This document shows positions 8,969 through 27,379 of a stretch of 64,000 bases of DNA, one piece after another. The stretch is from Forficula auricularia (Eukaryota; Arthropoda; Insecta; Dermaptera; Forficulidae). The stretch is taken from assembly GCA_024734495.1 (NCBI GenBank), contig JALMQS010000091.1:437282-501281 (forward strand). The letters run 5' to 3'. The translations under genes and the position numbers were made by a program. Numbering within the stretch: the first letter of the stretch is position 1; the number at the start of each line of letters is the position of its first letter. Under the pieces are notes generated by a model. It was not told where the DNA came from. It was given only the letters and a program-made list of their open reading frames with translations, and searched no databases.

Positions 8969-11900
8969 CGAGCAGTACCCGGCGTGCCTACGGCACGCCC
9001 GGCACCACTCGGCCCTCGGGCAGGTGGCCCTGGCGGGCAGCGTCTCGAGATGTGATTATTAGCTGTCCGTAATTATATGTTTTGAAAAAAATATTTTTTT
9101 GAATAATGAATTTTGATCACCATTTCTCTCGAAGTTCCCGATCGGTTGGAAACCTATTTCATTATTATATTAAGGCAGATAAAGTACCAGGCGTGCTCCG
9201 AGCTGGTGGCCCTGGCGTCAGCGTCTCGGGATATAGCTATTAGCCGTCTATAATAACTTGAAATGAAAATCAATTTTGTTGAATGATGAGAATCGATAAA
9301 AAAGGCGAAAAAAACATTAAAAAACTTTATTAGAGTTATATTAAAACAAATAAATAAACACAAATAACATAAATATACGACCATACACTCAACATCTAAC
9401 AATTGATAAGGGAATAAAGTTAAAAAAACATATTGTAGCCGGGTCAACAGAATATTTCCTCATAAACAACATTTTTTGTATAAACATTTCGTTGTTCGAT
9501 AATGGCCACTGTGCCTCGTCATCTTGAGATATAAATTTCAAATTTTCCTTATACCTCGTCCTTTTGAGTGCAACGTATAACTGGCCATGTGAAAAAACTG
9601 GCTCTTTCAAGTGAAATTTCCATTGTTGTTGAAGAACTGATAGCGCTCCTTTATTTATTGAACATGACAAAGGCCGGGATGATGGGGAACTTAACATCTC
9701 TTGGGTGTGAACGGGAGATCCGTGTCAGTTGGTGCAATATTAATTCTAGGTAAAAACACCACATCGCCTTTGCGAGTACCGGTTAGTATTTCTGCTTTAA
9801 TAAAATTGAAGCAAGCTCCTTAACTATCAGTCGTGTGCCATTGCAGAGACCCTTTTTAGCGTTTAAATTTCAAAATTAGCATGATCAAGCCACCACTTTT
9901 CAAATGAAGAATGTGTGGTGGCATCCCTGAGGAGTTTGTGCGTTTTAAAACTCAATGGGGTAAGTATTGTGATTTTCGGATTAATAGTGATAATGGAATC
10001 AGCACTCTTATAATTTTAACATTTGTTGGTAGCAGGTCGATTATTTTGTTATTTAGTGCCAAGGCATCTTTATTCACATGTTACAATTATCTTCATTGAC
10101 AGCCCTTCTACATCATGCTCATTAATAGAGGAACCATAAATTGCACTTATAATATTTTTATCCTCTACGAATGTTAAAGGAATATTTACATTATCATCGG
10201 CCAAGTTATCGTCACCGCTACTCAATTTGCTATCTCCAATTTTCAAAAGCCATTCATTAAATTCATCTTGTCCTTTTGATCTCATATTAGTCGGCAATGA
10301 TTTCATCACCTTGAAATGTCTCCATTGGGGAGCTCTTGATGGAGGCAGCTATGATATCTGCTTTGCCTCCCCTCGGAACTACAGGAAGGGTTTGTCGAAA
10401 ATCACCTCGAAGGATCAACACCTTCTCTCCGAATGGTGTCTTGTTTCCATCACCTCCGAAGCAGTACGTTAATGCAACGCAGGGCGCAGCCATCAGCATC
10501 GCCGCCTCATCAATTATTATTAAGAGCTGCTTCCCTCAAAGCATTTGACTCCACTGGAATGCCGTTCCATGTTTGAGATGGAAGTTTCGTTAATAAGGAC
10601 AGGCAACTTAAATCCGCTATGGACAGTTCTCCCTCCTTTCATTAAATCCGCTGCTATTCCGGTTGTCGCGAAAGGCAAAACGAACTTCTTTTTTTCCCTC
10701 GAAAATAGCTCATGAGTGTGTTATATAGGTATGTTTTTCCTGTACCTCCGGGCCCATCAGAAAATAACACCTCTGGCGTAGTGCTGAGTCTGTAGTTTCT
10801 ACTGCTTCGATTATTTCCTGAAATACCTTTGGGAAAAACATGGATAAATAAATATTTTGTTCTAAAACTTTTTAATTCTACTCGAAACACAAAAAAATAA
10901 ATAACTTTTTCTGAACGACGCTCCAAATTTCTATCTTTCTTTGCCTTGGATTTCCTCTTGGTCAGCGTGAAACTCAACTTCATCCGGAAGGCGTAGGATC
11001 AGGCAAAGAAAAGCCCTGACATTTTAACCCATGACAAAGCAGTGTCTTGCTTGCGATCTTGGTATTAATTCCGACATGCGATCCGTGTACAACCCGTCTG
11101 AAATCTTCGGTCATATCATCCTTGAATTTTTCCCACAAAGCGCATCTTTTGACGAATTAAATACACAAATAAATGCAAAAAGTTGCCAATGGCTGCTGGA
11201 CTATCAACCGCGACAGCTTCTGCCCAAACATTTTTCCCACTCATAATCATAATATTAATATACCTATATATGTAAGATTGAAATCCCCGCCACCACACCG
11301 ACCAATAGGAAGACAACGTTTTGACAGCAAGATAAATGATAAAATATAATTATAATTATAATTGTTTATATTGTTAATTTATTTATTATATCTAAATTAC
11401 GACAAAAATAAAAAGGACATAAAATTTCGATTTATTATTTAGTTTATTCTTATATATAAATCTCTTTTAATTTATATTAGAGACACTACTTACTTGATAT
11501 TGTGATTCAGGAGATTATTACTTACCTAAATAATGTGATATTACCGAATTTGTTTAACCATTCTTTTATTCAACTAATAAGAATTATTCTCATTATTCCA
11601 TTAAATCATATCTCATTAAAACTTATATTGTAAATTAAATATATATAATATATATTTATATTTTAAAATTAATTTGACTGCTTAAATTTCAAGAATTTAT
11701 ATTTTTCTTAAATTCAAAAATTAATTTTCCCGGTATAATATATATTTTAAATATAATATATATTTTAAAATTTCAAATGAGACACGCCGTAAATCCAATA
11801 TTCTAAGCTATATATAGAGGAATATATTAATATTAATATATAGAGATATTATAGATAGAGAATATAGAGATATTTTATTTGAAAAATTTGACAATCTAAC

Positions 11901-11973
11901 TATTAGTTGCTTTTCTCACCACATCGTTCTTTGATGCGCCACATGACATGACAATGGCTTTTATATATATAGA
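8969..11973 (-). mobile_element. Helitron, 3.0 kb, both termini visible, coding part decayed
   Basis: On the minus strand the element starts with TC (TCTATATATATAAAAGCC, at 11973) and ends with a perfect 8-bp-stem hairpin (GGCGTGCC-gta-GGCACGCC, 8981-8999) placed 12 nt before the terminus GGTACTGCTCG. The insertion lies between A and T, as Helitrons require. Two related but uninterrupted sequences in this window (around 12200-12225 and 15297-15325) read straight across the insertion point and act as empty sites. The last four bases are CTCG instead of the usual CTRR. The interior holds fragments of a Pif1-family helicase. The length and the absence of a recognisable Rep/HUH domain show it is truncated internally. 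Confidence 0.85.
9389..11170 (-). pseudogene. Helitron Pif1-like helicase remnants
   Basis: From the 5' side (high coordinates): 10654-10983 contains LFSDGPGGTGKTYLYNTL, a Walker A motif. 10287-10499 contains KVLILRGDFRQTLPVVPRGG, the motif II/III region of Pif1-like Helitron helicases. 10070-10309 has DEFNEWLLKIGDSKL, a signature of the same proteins. 9389-9697 has EPVFSHGQLYVALKRTR, matching motif VI (usually FSHGQLYVALSRV). The pieces lie in the right order but in different frames separated by stops and indels, so no full-length enzyme can be made. Replication initiator residues (HUH) were not found. Confidence 0.85.
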
Positions 11974-12208
11974 TACAGCCATCAAAATTGTATCAACTTT
12001 ATAACCACATTGAGAACATCATCATGCTCGGACACCTTATACACAAATATGGCGCTCGTCTTCAAGGACTCATCAACTCTTAGGAACTGATGATGGCATT
12101 ATTTAATTAAAGCCGAAACGTTTTCTATAATTGGGAGTTTTTTATTCAGCAGAGGCTACCCATTGGCTGAATCCCTCTCCATTACTTAATTATATACATA
12201 TACAGCCA
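11974..12208. repeat. Inner inverted repeat with hammerhead-like core, right copy
   Basis: Plus-oriented partner of 8724-8928. The core CTGATGATGGC..GCCGAAACG lies at 12087-12120, followed by TTTTCTATAATTGGGAG and a terminal CATTACTTAATTATATACAT. The sequence continues through the point where the Helitron is inserted in the left copy, so it serves as an empty-site reference. Confidence 0.6.
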
Positions 12209-12540
12209 TCAAAATTGCATCATTAAAAGATAAATTTTATATATGTTGCTTGGCGACCTATAAAATTTTTTTACCTCAATAGGCGGACAGTTTTAATGGT
12301 TTTTACATAGATTTTTGACATTACGGTTATTATTGATAACCATTGCTGAAGACATGGAGGAATCGACTTAAAGTCAAAATAACCATCGATTCTTATCTAA
12401 TACTAGAGGAATAACCTTATTGCATTCCATTTTTGTTGTTTTAACTATTAATGGCAACCTCTACTGAAAACGTGGAAGAATCGACTTAAAATCAAAAGAC
12501 TAAATTCTTTTATGGCAAACCACTCAAGCTTGAGTTTCTT
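12209..12540. other. AT-rich spacer, nothing recognised
   Basis: Between the two layers of inverted repeats. No ORF, TIR or known motif was recognised. Confidence 0.4.
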
Positions 12541-12825
12541 AAAGTTTAGGGGTGTCTGGCAGGGGGTAGCAACTGTCACAAGTGTCCGGCAATGGATGAC
12601 GAGATTTCTAAAGTCATCCCGAAGAAAATATAAAAAAATTGAGCTTTATACTTTAACGAATTTAAAGTACTATTTTATACACCTTTATTACCTGTTATCT
12701 GCCAAACTAACCACAACCCAAACTCTATAGTCGCTGGTTGTTCTTACCTGTATAGGGGACATGCACAGAAAAACTTTCAGCTTTTATAAAATAACGAAGG
12801 TCTGGCCGTCGGCGTCGTGGGCTCT
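12541..12825. repeat. Outer inverted repeat, right arm
   Basis: Reverse complement of 8390-8672; see that entry. The inner border reads AAGTTTAGGGGTGTCTGGC. The arm ends at GTCGTGGGCTCT, directly before a tRNA-like stretch. Confidence 0.8.
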
Positions 12826-12847
12826 TACTCTAAGAGGTTTTTGTCTC

Positions 12848-12916
12848 GAGGGTGTGAGCTGACTGCCCGGATAGCGTGTTAGTTCTCAGGTTCGACTCCT
12901 GGGGGATGAATCCCCT
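12848..12916 (+). repeat. tRNA-like / SINE-head sequence
   Basis: A perfect B-box (GGTTCGACTCC, 12889-12899) lies about 33 nt after a weak A-box-like GTGAGCTGACTG (from about 12854). That is the internal RNA polymerase III promoter layout of tRNAs and tRNA-derived SINEs. I cannot fold a full cloverleaf, so I read it as a SINE head or tRNA relic and not as a tRNA gene. Confidence 0.4.
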
Positions 12917-13144
12917 CTGATATCGCAATTTAATAATATTTCTACTAAAATCTTAGAATTTGTCCGAAAAAGATTGATTGAATTCTGTCTCTTTTAAAAT
13001 ACATCTTGGTTAATCTGAACCCGAGCTGATTTTTTGAAAAAACTACCAACTATTTTCAAAAAAAAGATGCTCAATACTTTAATTATACTGGGTATATGGT
13101 TTAAAAAAATAGAAAAAAGGCAACAGCTTTTAAATTATGTCAAT

Positions 13145-13150
13145 TTTATT
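13145..13150 (-). terminator. COPS9: Poly(A) signal of COPS9
   Basis: AATAAA on the minus strand, about 40 bases beyond the COPS9 stop codon, is the expected place for a cleavage/polyadenylation signal. Confidence 0.7.
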
Positions 13151-13189
13151 TACATTTAACAATAGGTATGATATGTACATATATTTAAT

Positions 13190-20493
<7,304 letters not shown>

Positions 20494-20660
20494 CACGTTA
20501 TTTAAATTGTTATTCTCAATTTTAAAAAAGAAACTCCTTAAATGAAAGGAATTTCAAATTTGATAATGACTTTTCGTAATGATTGTTTACAGGATGAAGA
20601 AGAAACGGTGAATGAAAAATTGATCAGCCGGTGCCTTGTCTAACAAGGCGATGTAGCTGA
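20494..20660. promoter_or_regulatory. Probable COPS9 5' flank
   Basis: The region immediately upstream of the COPS9 start codon on the minus strand should hold its 5' UTR and promoter. I see no clear TATA or initiator motif and no open frame; the assignment is positional only. Confidence 0.3.
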
Positions 20661-20855
20661 CATCTAGCGAAAGATTGATGAACTAGTTGGGAACACCGCT
20701 GAAATAGAAATTCAGATTTCATGGCTGATACGTGCGGATGATATTTAAAATATTAAATGCTTTCAGAGTGCCGTTTTTCGGAGAATCACCGAAGTTAAGC
20801 AACATGTGGCGACTTTAGTTCTGAAATAGGTGACTATCTATACTACGTATACCAG
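20661..20855 (+). pseudogene. Degenerate 5S rRNA-like sequences (two pieces)
   Basis: At about 20784-20806 the word AATCACCGAAGTTAAGCAAC matches the 5S rRNA core containing the A-box of its internal promoter. It is followed by diverged GTGGCGACTTTAGTTCTGAA and ATAGGTGACTATCTA, aligning with the 5S 3' half (GGTTAGTACTTGGATGGGTG). An upstream piece, 20665-20701, ends TTGGGAACACCGCTG, matching the 5S 3' end (TGGGAACACCGCGTG). The order suggests the remains of two tandem 5S copies or a 5S-derived SINE. Too diverged to be functional. Confidence 0.6.
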
Positions 20856-21589
20856 GGTGATTAACCTTAACTTTGGGAGCCGCAAATTTATAATACTTTT
20901 TCAAACCGAGCCACATTGTTTGGAGATTAATTAATTGTTTATTAAAAAAAAGACACCTTTTTATTTATTTTATAAAATATAAATGAAGTAACATATATTT
21001 TTTGCTCTACTTACTTATAATATTACAAATTACAAATTAATTTAATTTTTGTATTATTATTTTTTTAATTTAATTATTATACAGGGTGGGGCATAAAGAT
21101 CTACCACATTTTGAAGAGATATTAAAAAATTTAACTAGGAAAAACTAAATATATTTTTGAAAAGAAAATAAATGAAATTTTTTTTAAATGTATTTTAAAT
21201 ATTATCAGACAAAAACGGGGGGGGGGGGGGGAAAATTCTAGCCCTTTTGACCAAACTCAACCAAATTTTGTATACATATTCTGTGGATCCCCAGAAGGCT
21301 AGAAATGCAAAACTAACCAAATTTTGTATACATAGATTGGTCGAAAGGGCCAGAATTTTCATTTTTGACCCTCCCCCAATTTTGGTGGTTAGTTTTTGAA
21401 TTTCTAGCCTTCTGGGGTCCACAGAATATGCAAAGTTCTAGTTGATTTTATTGAACAGGCTAGAAGGCTTTTTGACCTCTTCCATTGACAGAAATATGTA
21501 GCAACGTGTGTTGCAGCAATATTACATTGCATTATTAAAGCTTGACCGAATCTTGCTGCAACATTGCAGTTAGTTGCATTACAAATATA
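20856..21589. repeat. AT-rich DNA with a mariner-like end and a foldback
   Basis: TATACAGGGTGGGGCATAAA at 21080 resembles a mariner-type terminus. A G run at about 21219-21231 precedes a foldback: CCCAGAAGGCTAGAAAT (21289) pairs with ATTTCTAGCCTTCTGGG (21399). Its words (GGTTAGTTTTTGAATTT) are shared with the minisatellite at 24971-25286. Confidence 0.5.
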
Positions 21590-23280
21590 AATATTTTGAC
21601 ACGAAAACGAACGTTCTACGACCTTTTTAATCTAGAGATACAGACAGAGCGAAAAAACAAAAGATATTTATTGACGTAAAACAAAAACAAACAAAAAACA
21701 TCATATGAATAGACCGAAAATTAATCATTCCACTTGATAAATGTCCATCATTAAACAATTGTCCGATATCTGCCCATAAAGAAAGTTCACGCCTTATATA
21801 TACAACAAAAAATTCAATTAAAATTATTTTTTGTATTTTTGGACCGGGAGTTTTTTTTAGGTATATTAGAGAGTCTAATATCTATTTCTAGTTTTTTCAC
21901 TTGAAATATTAATATTTTGAAACGAGAACAAACTTTCTACGACTTTTTTAAGTTAATGTCAGTATCTCAATCTAGAGATAAAGACAGGGGAAAAAAACGA
22001 AAGATATTTTTTGGCGTAAATTTATTTTGAGGTAAAATCCCCCCCCGCGCAAAAAAATGTATCATATGAATATACCGAAAATGAATCATTTCATTTTATA
22101 ATGTTCATTATTAAACAATTATCCAATATCTGCCCATAAAGAAAGTTCACCCTTCTATTTTATCATAACAACGGCTTAAAATATCAACAAAAAAATTCAA
22201 ATAAAAATATTTTTGTATTATTGGACTGGGAATTTTTAGGTATGGTATTAGAGAGTATAAAATATATTCGTTTTGCAATTGAAATATTAAAATTTTGACA
22301 CGAGAACAAACTTTCTACAACATTTTTAAGTTATTGTGTATATCACAGTCTAACCAGTGGTTCCCAACCTTTTGTGGCCCATCTCCCCTTTCTGGAGGTT
22401 TACTAACACCTATCGCCTCATTTTCATTTTCATTGTATGCCTAAAGTGTAAATAATAAAGCAGTTGTATTATATTAAACAATTTAATTATCGTATATAAA
22501 AAGAACCAAAGCAGTTTTATTCGGTTCGAAATATTGAAGCCTGCCTATTTTCTAGAAAGTACTCTTGGAAAATTCCCACGCAAAGTCGAAATTTCGAAAA
22601 CCCCAATCAATGAATTTATTATTGAAATCTGGTGTTTCCATCAGTTAAAAAGCCTTCCGACAGGACTTTATCTCTTAATCCAAAATATGACAAACATAAA
22701 TTAAATTTATTGAGGTTCAAAAAGTGGAATTGCTAAAGTCCCACCATCCTATAATCAAATAAGGCATTTTCCAGCATCAAAGGACATACCGCCTGCTACT
22801 CCAAAATTAAAAAGAATTATTTTATTATCAAGAAAAAAATACTCTAAATGCCGCGTTAACAACAGTATGTTTCTTTGTAACTTATTAGAAATTTAAATTT
22901 TTTTTTAAAAAATGTTAATATAACATTATTTATATTTGAGAATGAAAATTACATTTAACAACTCGCAACGGAATTTCTTGCACGTGGGTATTTCAACGTT
23001 CCCCCCCCTTTGAATACTCATCGCCCCCAATCGCCCCCAGGTTGGGAACCACTGGTCTAGACACATAGTCAGAAATAAAACAAAAAAAAAACGAAAGATA
23101 TTTTTGGGCATAATTTTTATTTTATTATAAATATTGGAAAATTTTCAAAAAAATCAGAAAACATTATCATCCAATTGAGAATAGACCGAAAAATGAATAA
23201 TTCACTTTTAAAAATCATCATCATCAAACAAATCGCCGAAATCTGCCCAGAAAAGAAAATTATACTATTAATAAATTAAT
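21590..23280. repeat. Tandem repeat, period about 320-380 bp, ~3 copies
   Basis: Copies begin near 21590, 21911 and 22289 with ATTTTGA.ACGA.AACAAAC and share AAAGATATTT, ACCGAAAATGAATCATT and ATCTGCCCATAAAGAAAG. The third copy is split by a hAT element (22355-23054) and resumes after it. Confidence 0.75.
22355..23054. mobile_element. Non-autonomous hAT element (700 bp)
   Basis: Inverted ends CAGTGGTTCCCAACC and GGTTGGGAACCACTG are the classic hAT (Charlie-like) termini. The flanks GTCTAAC and GTCTAGAC fit a decayed 8-bp target duplication. It splits a tandem-repeat copy cleanly. No transposase ORF remains. Confidence 0.85.
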
Positions 23281-23663
23281 ATCATTTAAATTAAAAATCG
23301 TATATTTAACAAAAATATACTTTCATTATATTATATTTATATATAGTAATATTACTGTTGAAAAAATCTCCGTGCTGCATATTCTCCACATTACCGAGCT
23401 TATTAGATAAATGGATCGGATTATCGGGTGTCTTCAACCTCAGATATCGGTATCTCATTCTGCAATCCAAAAATTTCAAACACTATACAGTTACAAATAG
23501 AAATAATAAAAATACTAGTAAGAAAAGTAAAAAAAAAAAAAAAATTGAAAATCTCAGCTAAAGTGTGAATTAGCTTTTGAAAACTGAGTTTCGATATTTT
23601 GTTGATGAGAGAGAATCATCAAATAAGACATAGAAGAATTTACTCATTAATGTAAATAAATAT

Positions 23664-24900
23664 ACAGGGTGAGTTTTTTTATCTTGAGACAGTCTTATAA
23701 ACGATGGAATATCATCTTCCGCCTTCCACACCAACGCTGGAGTTCCTCAGGGATCGGTTTTCTCCCCTACGCTTTTTCTTATCTAAATCAACGACCTTCT
23801 AAGCTTGCCCTCCAATCTGTACATTGTTACGCAGATGACAGCCCCCTACATAACGCCCCTGCATCGCATAAAAACCGTGCAGACATTGCCTCCTCTCTTA
23901 GACTTAAGCAAACTTAAAAACTGGGGATCTCAAAACTTAGTTAACTTCAATGCAGGGAAAACTCAGTGTTGTCTTATTTCTAGGCGCGTCGACAGAAACC
24001 TCTCAAACATATAATTCGACTCAAACTCACTAGAATTCAGGGATAAAATTTCAATGCTAGGCGTAACTCTAGGGTCTGACCTTTCATGAAATGACCATAT
24101 CTCAACCACTGCTAAAGCTACAGCAGCTTGGTCTCCTATTTAGGTCTAGACGCTGTTATACTCCCAGTCAACTTCTTATACTGTATAAGGCTCAAATTCG
24201 TCCCTGTCTCGTATATGGCTCTCATCTGTGGAGGGGTGCCTCCAAGCATTCTCTTGCTACACTGGATGCAATTCAGAAGCGAGCAATTAAACTAATAGGA
24301 GACCCGGCTCTAACCAACTCACTCGACTCCCTGGCTCACCGAAGAACCGTTTATACCCTTTGCATGTACTACAGATACTATCACGTTGTCTGTTCAGTCG
24401 AGCTGAAATCAATTATCCCCCCTAATGCCCTCTTTACGAGAAACACGCGGTTTTCTAACGCTCAGCACCCCTTCGCTGTCAAATTGGATAAAAGTCGAAC
24501 AAGCGCTTTCGCCATAATCTTTTATCCCTATGACCTCCAGAGACTGGAACTCGCTCCCTGCCACCATCTTTCCCGCAACTTATAACCTTCAGCTATTTAA
24601 GACCCGTATCCACAGATACCTTCGAACCCCGCCCAACCCATAAAATTCTTTCTTCTTCATTTCACGATGGAGGGGCCAACTGAGACCTTTAGGGGTTGCA
24701 CCTTCTTGGTGTAACTCCTTCTCTCATCATTTTCATAAAAAAACAGTACATTATATCCAAACAAGTTTCAAATAAAAGTTTGTTTATATGGAGGGGAAAC
24801 TAAACTACACTATTGTTTGTCAACCTAGAACAAGCTTTCAAAGGTATTTCAAGGTCAAGTTCTGTTTTTTAAATGAAAACCTATATATTTCTATACATAT
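23664..24900 (+). repeat. Dispersed repeat (GGGTGAGTTTTTTTATCTTG), split by a retrotransposon
   Basis: 23664-23700 and 24756-24900 are the two halves of a repeat also present intact in every array unit (27976-28190) and inverted in the extra block at 58228-58440. The Jockey-like copy at 23701-24755 is inserted between them. Confidence 0.7.
23701..24755 (+). mobile_element. Jockey-like non-LTR retrotransposon, copy 2
   Basis: RT-domain pieces are readable across frames: NAGVPQGSV (QGS block), then CYADDS (the catalytic YADD, 23669-23917 frame), NFNAGKTQCCLISRR, and IRPCLVYGSHLWRGASKHS, TLDAIQKRAIKLIGDPALT, SLAHRRTVYTLCMYYRYYH in 24091-24585. The 3' UTR matches copy 1 and ends TCTCATCATTTTCATAAAA. 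Frameshifts throughout and a missing 5' half show it is dead. It is inserted in a dispersed repeat. Confidence 0.85.
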
Positions 24901-24970
24901 ACTTAATTAAAAAAAATAAAAATTGACACGTTCTGATGTGGCCATCCACTTGACTTTACCATACACTTAT

Positions 24971-25286
24971 GGTTGAGTTTGGTACATGGGCCTAGATGTT
25001 AATTTTTTGACCCTACAACCCCCACCCCCCTACATTTTGGGCGGTTAGTTTTTGCATTTATAGTCTTCTGGTGGTCCACTGATTATTTATACAAAATTTG
25101 GTTGAATTTGGTCCAAGGGCCTAGATTTTTATTTTTTGACCGTACCTCTAGACCCCCATTTTGGGCGGTTTGTTTTTGAATTTTTAGTGTTCAGGGGACC
25201 ACTGATTATGTATTCAAAATATGGTTGAGTTTGCTCAAATGGCCTAGATTTTTATTTTTGACCTCTCTCCCCTAATTTTGGCGCCA
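24971..25286. repeat. Minisatellite, ~125-bp period, 2.5 copies
   Basis: Copies start at 24971, 25100 and 25223 with GGTTGAGTTTGGTCCAAGGG-like words, then GGGCGGTTAGTTTTTG and a CCACTGATTAT segment. Related to the foldback near 21289-21430. Confidence 0.7.
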
Positions 25287-26578
25287 GAAAAAAAAATATT
25301 TTCGTTATTATAGGTTCATTTCTCAGATAGCAATTGGACTTGCCGCAAACTTAACTTTTGTTTGAATTTAAATTGTCATGTCAAATATGACAAGATAAGT
25401 TTGTGGTAATTTTGCAGCAATCTTGAATGTTCAAGGGTGAATTATTAATACTCGCGCAAAATAATAAATATACTCGCGATACACGTTTTCAAAGTAATAA
25501 GGATTTGAGATAAGATTGGGAGAGGATTAGGGATAGGACATGATTCTCTGGGTAAAATAATCATGAGCTCACGTGAACAGAGAGACCAGCCCTGAATATT
25601 TAATTTTACTTGTTTTTTTAGCTTGAAAATATTATAATTTTAAATTTTAATCTCCCCCCCAATCATTTTGGGTCGATATGCCATATACCCTGTATGGTAA
25701 AGTAAAAACTGAACAACTATCATAAGAACTATTTTTTATACGACATCAAATAAACAAAATAAATGAATCAAGAGCACACCAAGATTTATGTACCATTTTA
25801 TAATTCATATAATTTTGTATATTATGATAAAATCCATAACAACTCTGCCTGCGGACAATTTATTTATAAAATTAATTGTGTCGCTAATACTCTCTTAGTA
25901 ACTGATGATGGCATTATTTAATTATAGCCGAAACGTTTTCCATAATTGGGAATTTTTTATTCATAATCAGTAGAGATTGTGGTGTTGGTGCAAGGTGAAA
26001 CATCTTTAATAAAGATAAGAGTAAATAAATATTTTATTTAATATGGATTTATTATGAGTTAAGGATACTGGGTCACTTATTTCACATTAAAATTAAAAAA
26101 TTAAAAGATATAATTTTTTTTTCTTTTTCAATATATATATTTCGGGCTATCAACCCATCTTCAGGAAATACAGAAAGTAACTAATTTAACTTATTGAATA
26201 ACAGGCTATATATGTGTTTATTGAACAGAGAGACAGAATTTATAAAATTATTTTAAAAGGACGCTTTGTCTTAAGCTATTGTTAAGAAAGAATATCAGGT
26301 TGACCTTTATTTACATAGGATTGTTTGGGTGAATTGTTTTTTATTCAGCAGAGGCTACCCATTGGCTGAATCCCTCCCATTACTTAATTATAAATGAATC
26401 AATTAGATCTCAAAAAATCTTAATAATTATTTTTACAATTATTTAATTTAATTTAATTAATAATAATAATCAAATAATTAATTATTAAATAAATGATTAT
26501 TTAATTGAAAAGTCTCAACAATGAAAATAAGGGTTTATAATGAATATTTCATTATTAATTAAATAATTTAATTTGACT
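25287..26578. other. AT-rich DNA with scattered fragments of repeats
   Basis: Contains a 3' piece of the hammerhead-core family (25900-25965, CTGATGATGGC..GCCGAAACG), another terminal piece (26335-26390), a related motif in complement at 26151-26165 (CCTGAAGATGGG..GCCCGAAA), and part of the Tc1-like arm seen in the array (25690-25760). No gene recognised. Confidence 0.5.
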
Positions 26579-26743
26579 TAAACGTTTACTTGGACCACTT
26601 TTTTGATAACACTCTTAGATTTATAGATATCCAGCATTTTCCATGACGCTTTTGAGGATTCGGATCATATCCTATCCAGAAAATGTAGGCTAGGTATAAA
26701 TCTAAGAATTTTATCAAAAAGTGATCCAAGTAAATGTTCAAGT
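26579..26743. mobile_element. Foldback MITE, ~165 bp
   Basis: Arms CGTTTACTTGGACCACTTTT and its complement (AAAAGTGATCCAAGTAAATG) run for about 45-50 bp each around a spacer of roughly 60 bp. Confidence 0.65.
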
Positions 26744-27379
26744 CAACAAAATTTCCTAGACAATGAGATAGGAATCAAGATTCTAGGCTGAGTGGTTTTC
26801 ATTTTATGAAGGAAAAATTGCATTTTTTTCAAAATTTCAATGTCATGTTACCATTTTCCAATTAGAATGAAACTTTATTTAAATTATAGAAAATTTAATC
26901 TAGTTTAAAAATGTATAGAATGTTCTTTGTCGAAAACGTGCTCCTTCATGGTCAAAATGGGGAAAAATCGAAAAAAGTACGAGTTTTAGGGATATTCAAA
27001 AGTGATCCCGGGGGCTGTTTTTGACAGGCGCTAGTTGCGGTTCTACTAAACCTAAATAGATGAAATTTTTATCATTTTACGCGTAATTTAGGGAGCTTTA
27101 ATTTATCCAACAAATTTCTTTTTGATTTGATAAGCCATTTTAGAGTTTTTTAAAAAAAAATTGAAAAATAATTTTTAAGACAAAAATAAAACCGAATTCA
27201 AAAAATTAAATGCAACAAATAAAATACACTAAATGGTATAAAATAATTATTATCTTATTTAGTTACAACTAAACGACGAAATATTAACATCAAATTACTT
27301 TTTAAGTCGGTACCAAACAAACTGTACCTATACATTCATAAAAGTTATATGTTTGGCACGTTTATTAAGTAATGTTTAT
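26744..27379. other. Unique AT-rich flank left of the tandem array
   Basis: No gene is recognised. The array begins abruptly at 27380 in mid-element, so 27379/27380 is a rearrangement junction. A stretch around 26930-27110 (for example TCGAAAACGTGCTCCTTCATG) looks like part of a dispersed repeat but has no other copy here. Confidence 0.5.

Noticed and set aside
9911..10548. Plus-strand frames over the Helitron
   Set aside because: Antisense to the Pif1-like helicase remnants.
12087..12120. Calling a functional hammerhead ribozyme
   Set aside because: The core words are present, but I find no stem III with a UH cleavage site in the expected place; kept only as a finding.
12848..12916. Calling a tRNA gene
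   Set aside because: Only the B-box is convincing; no acceptor stem or anticodon arm could be drawn.
20601..20650. Possible plus-strand exon DEEETVNEKLISRCLV after a TTTACAG acceptor
   Set aside because: It would lie just upstream of the divergent COPS9 start with no partner exon, and it overlaps the 5S-like region; likely chance.
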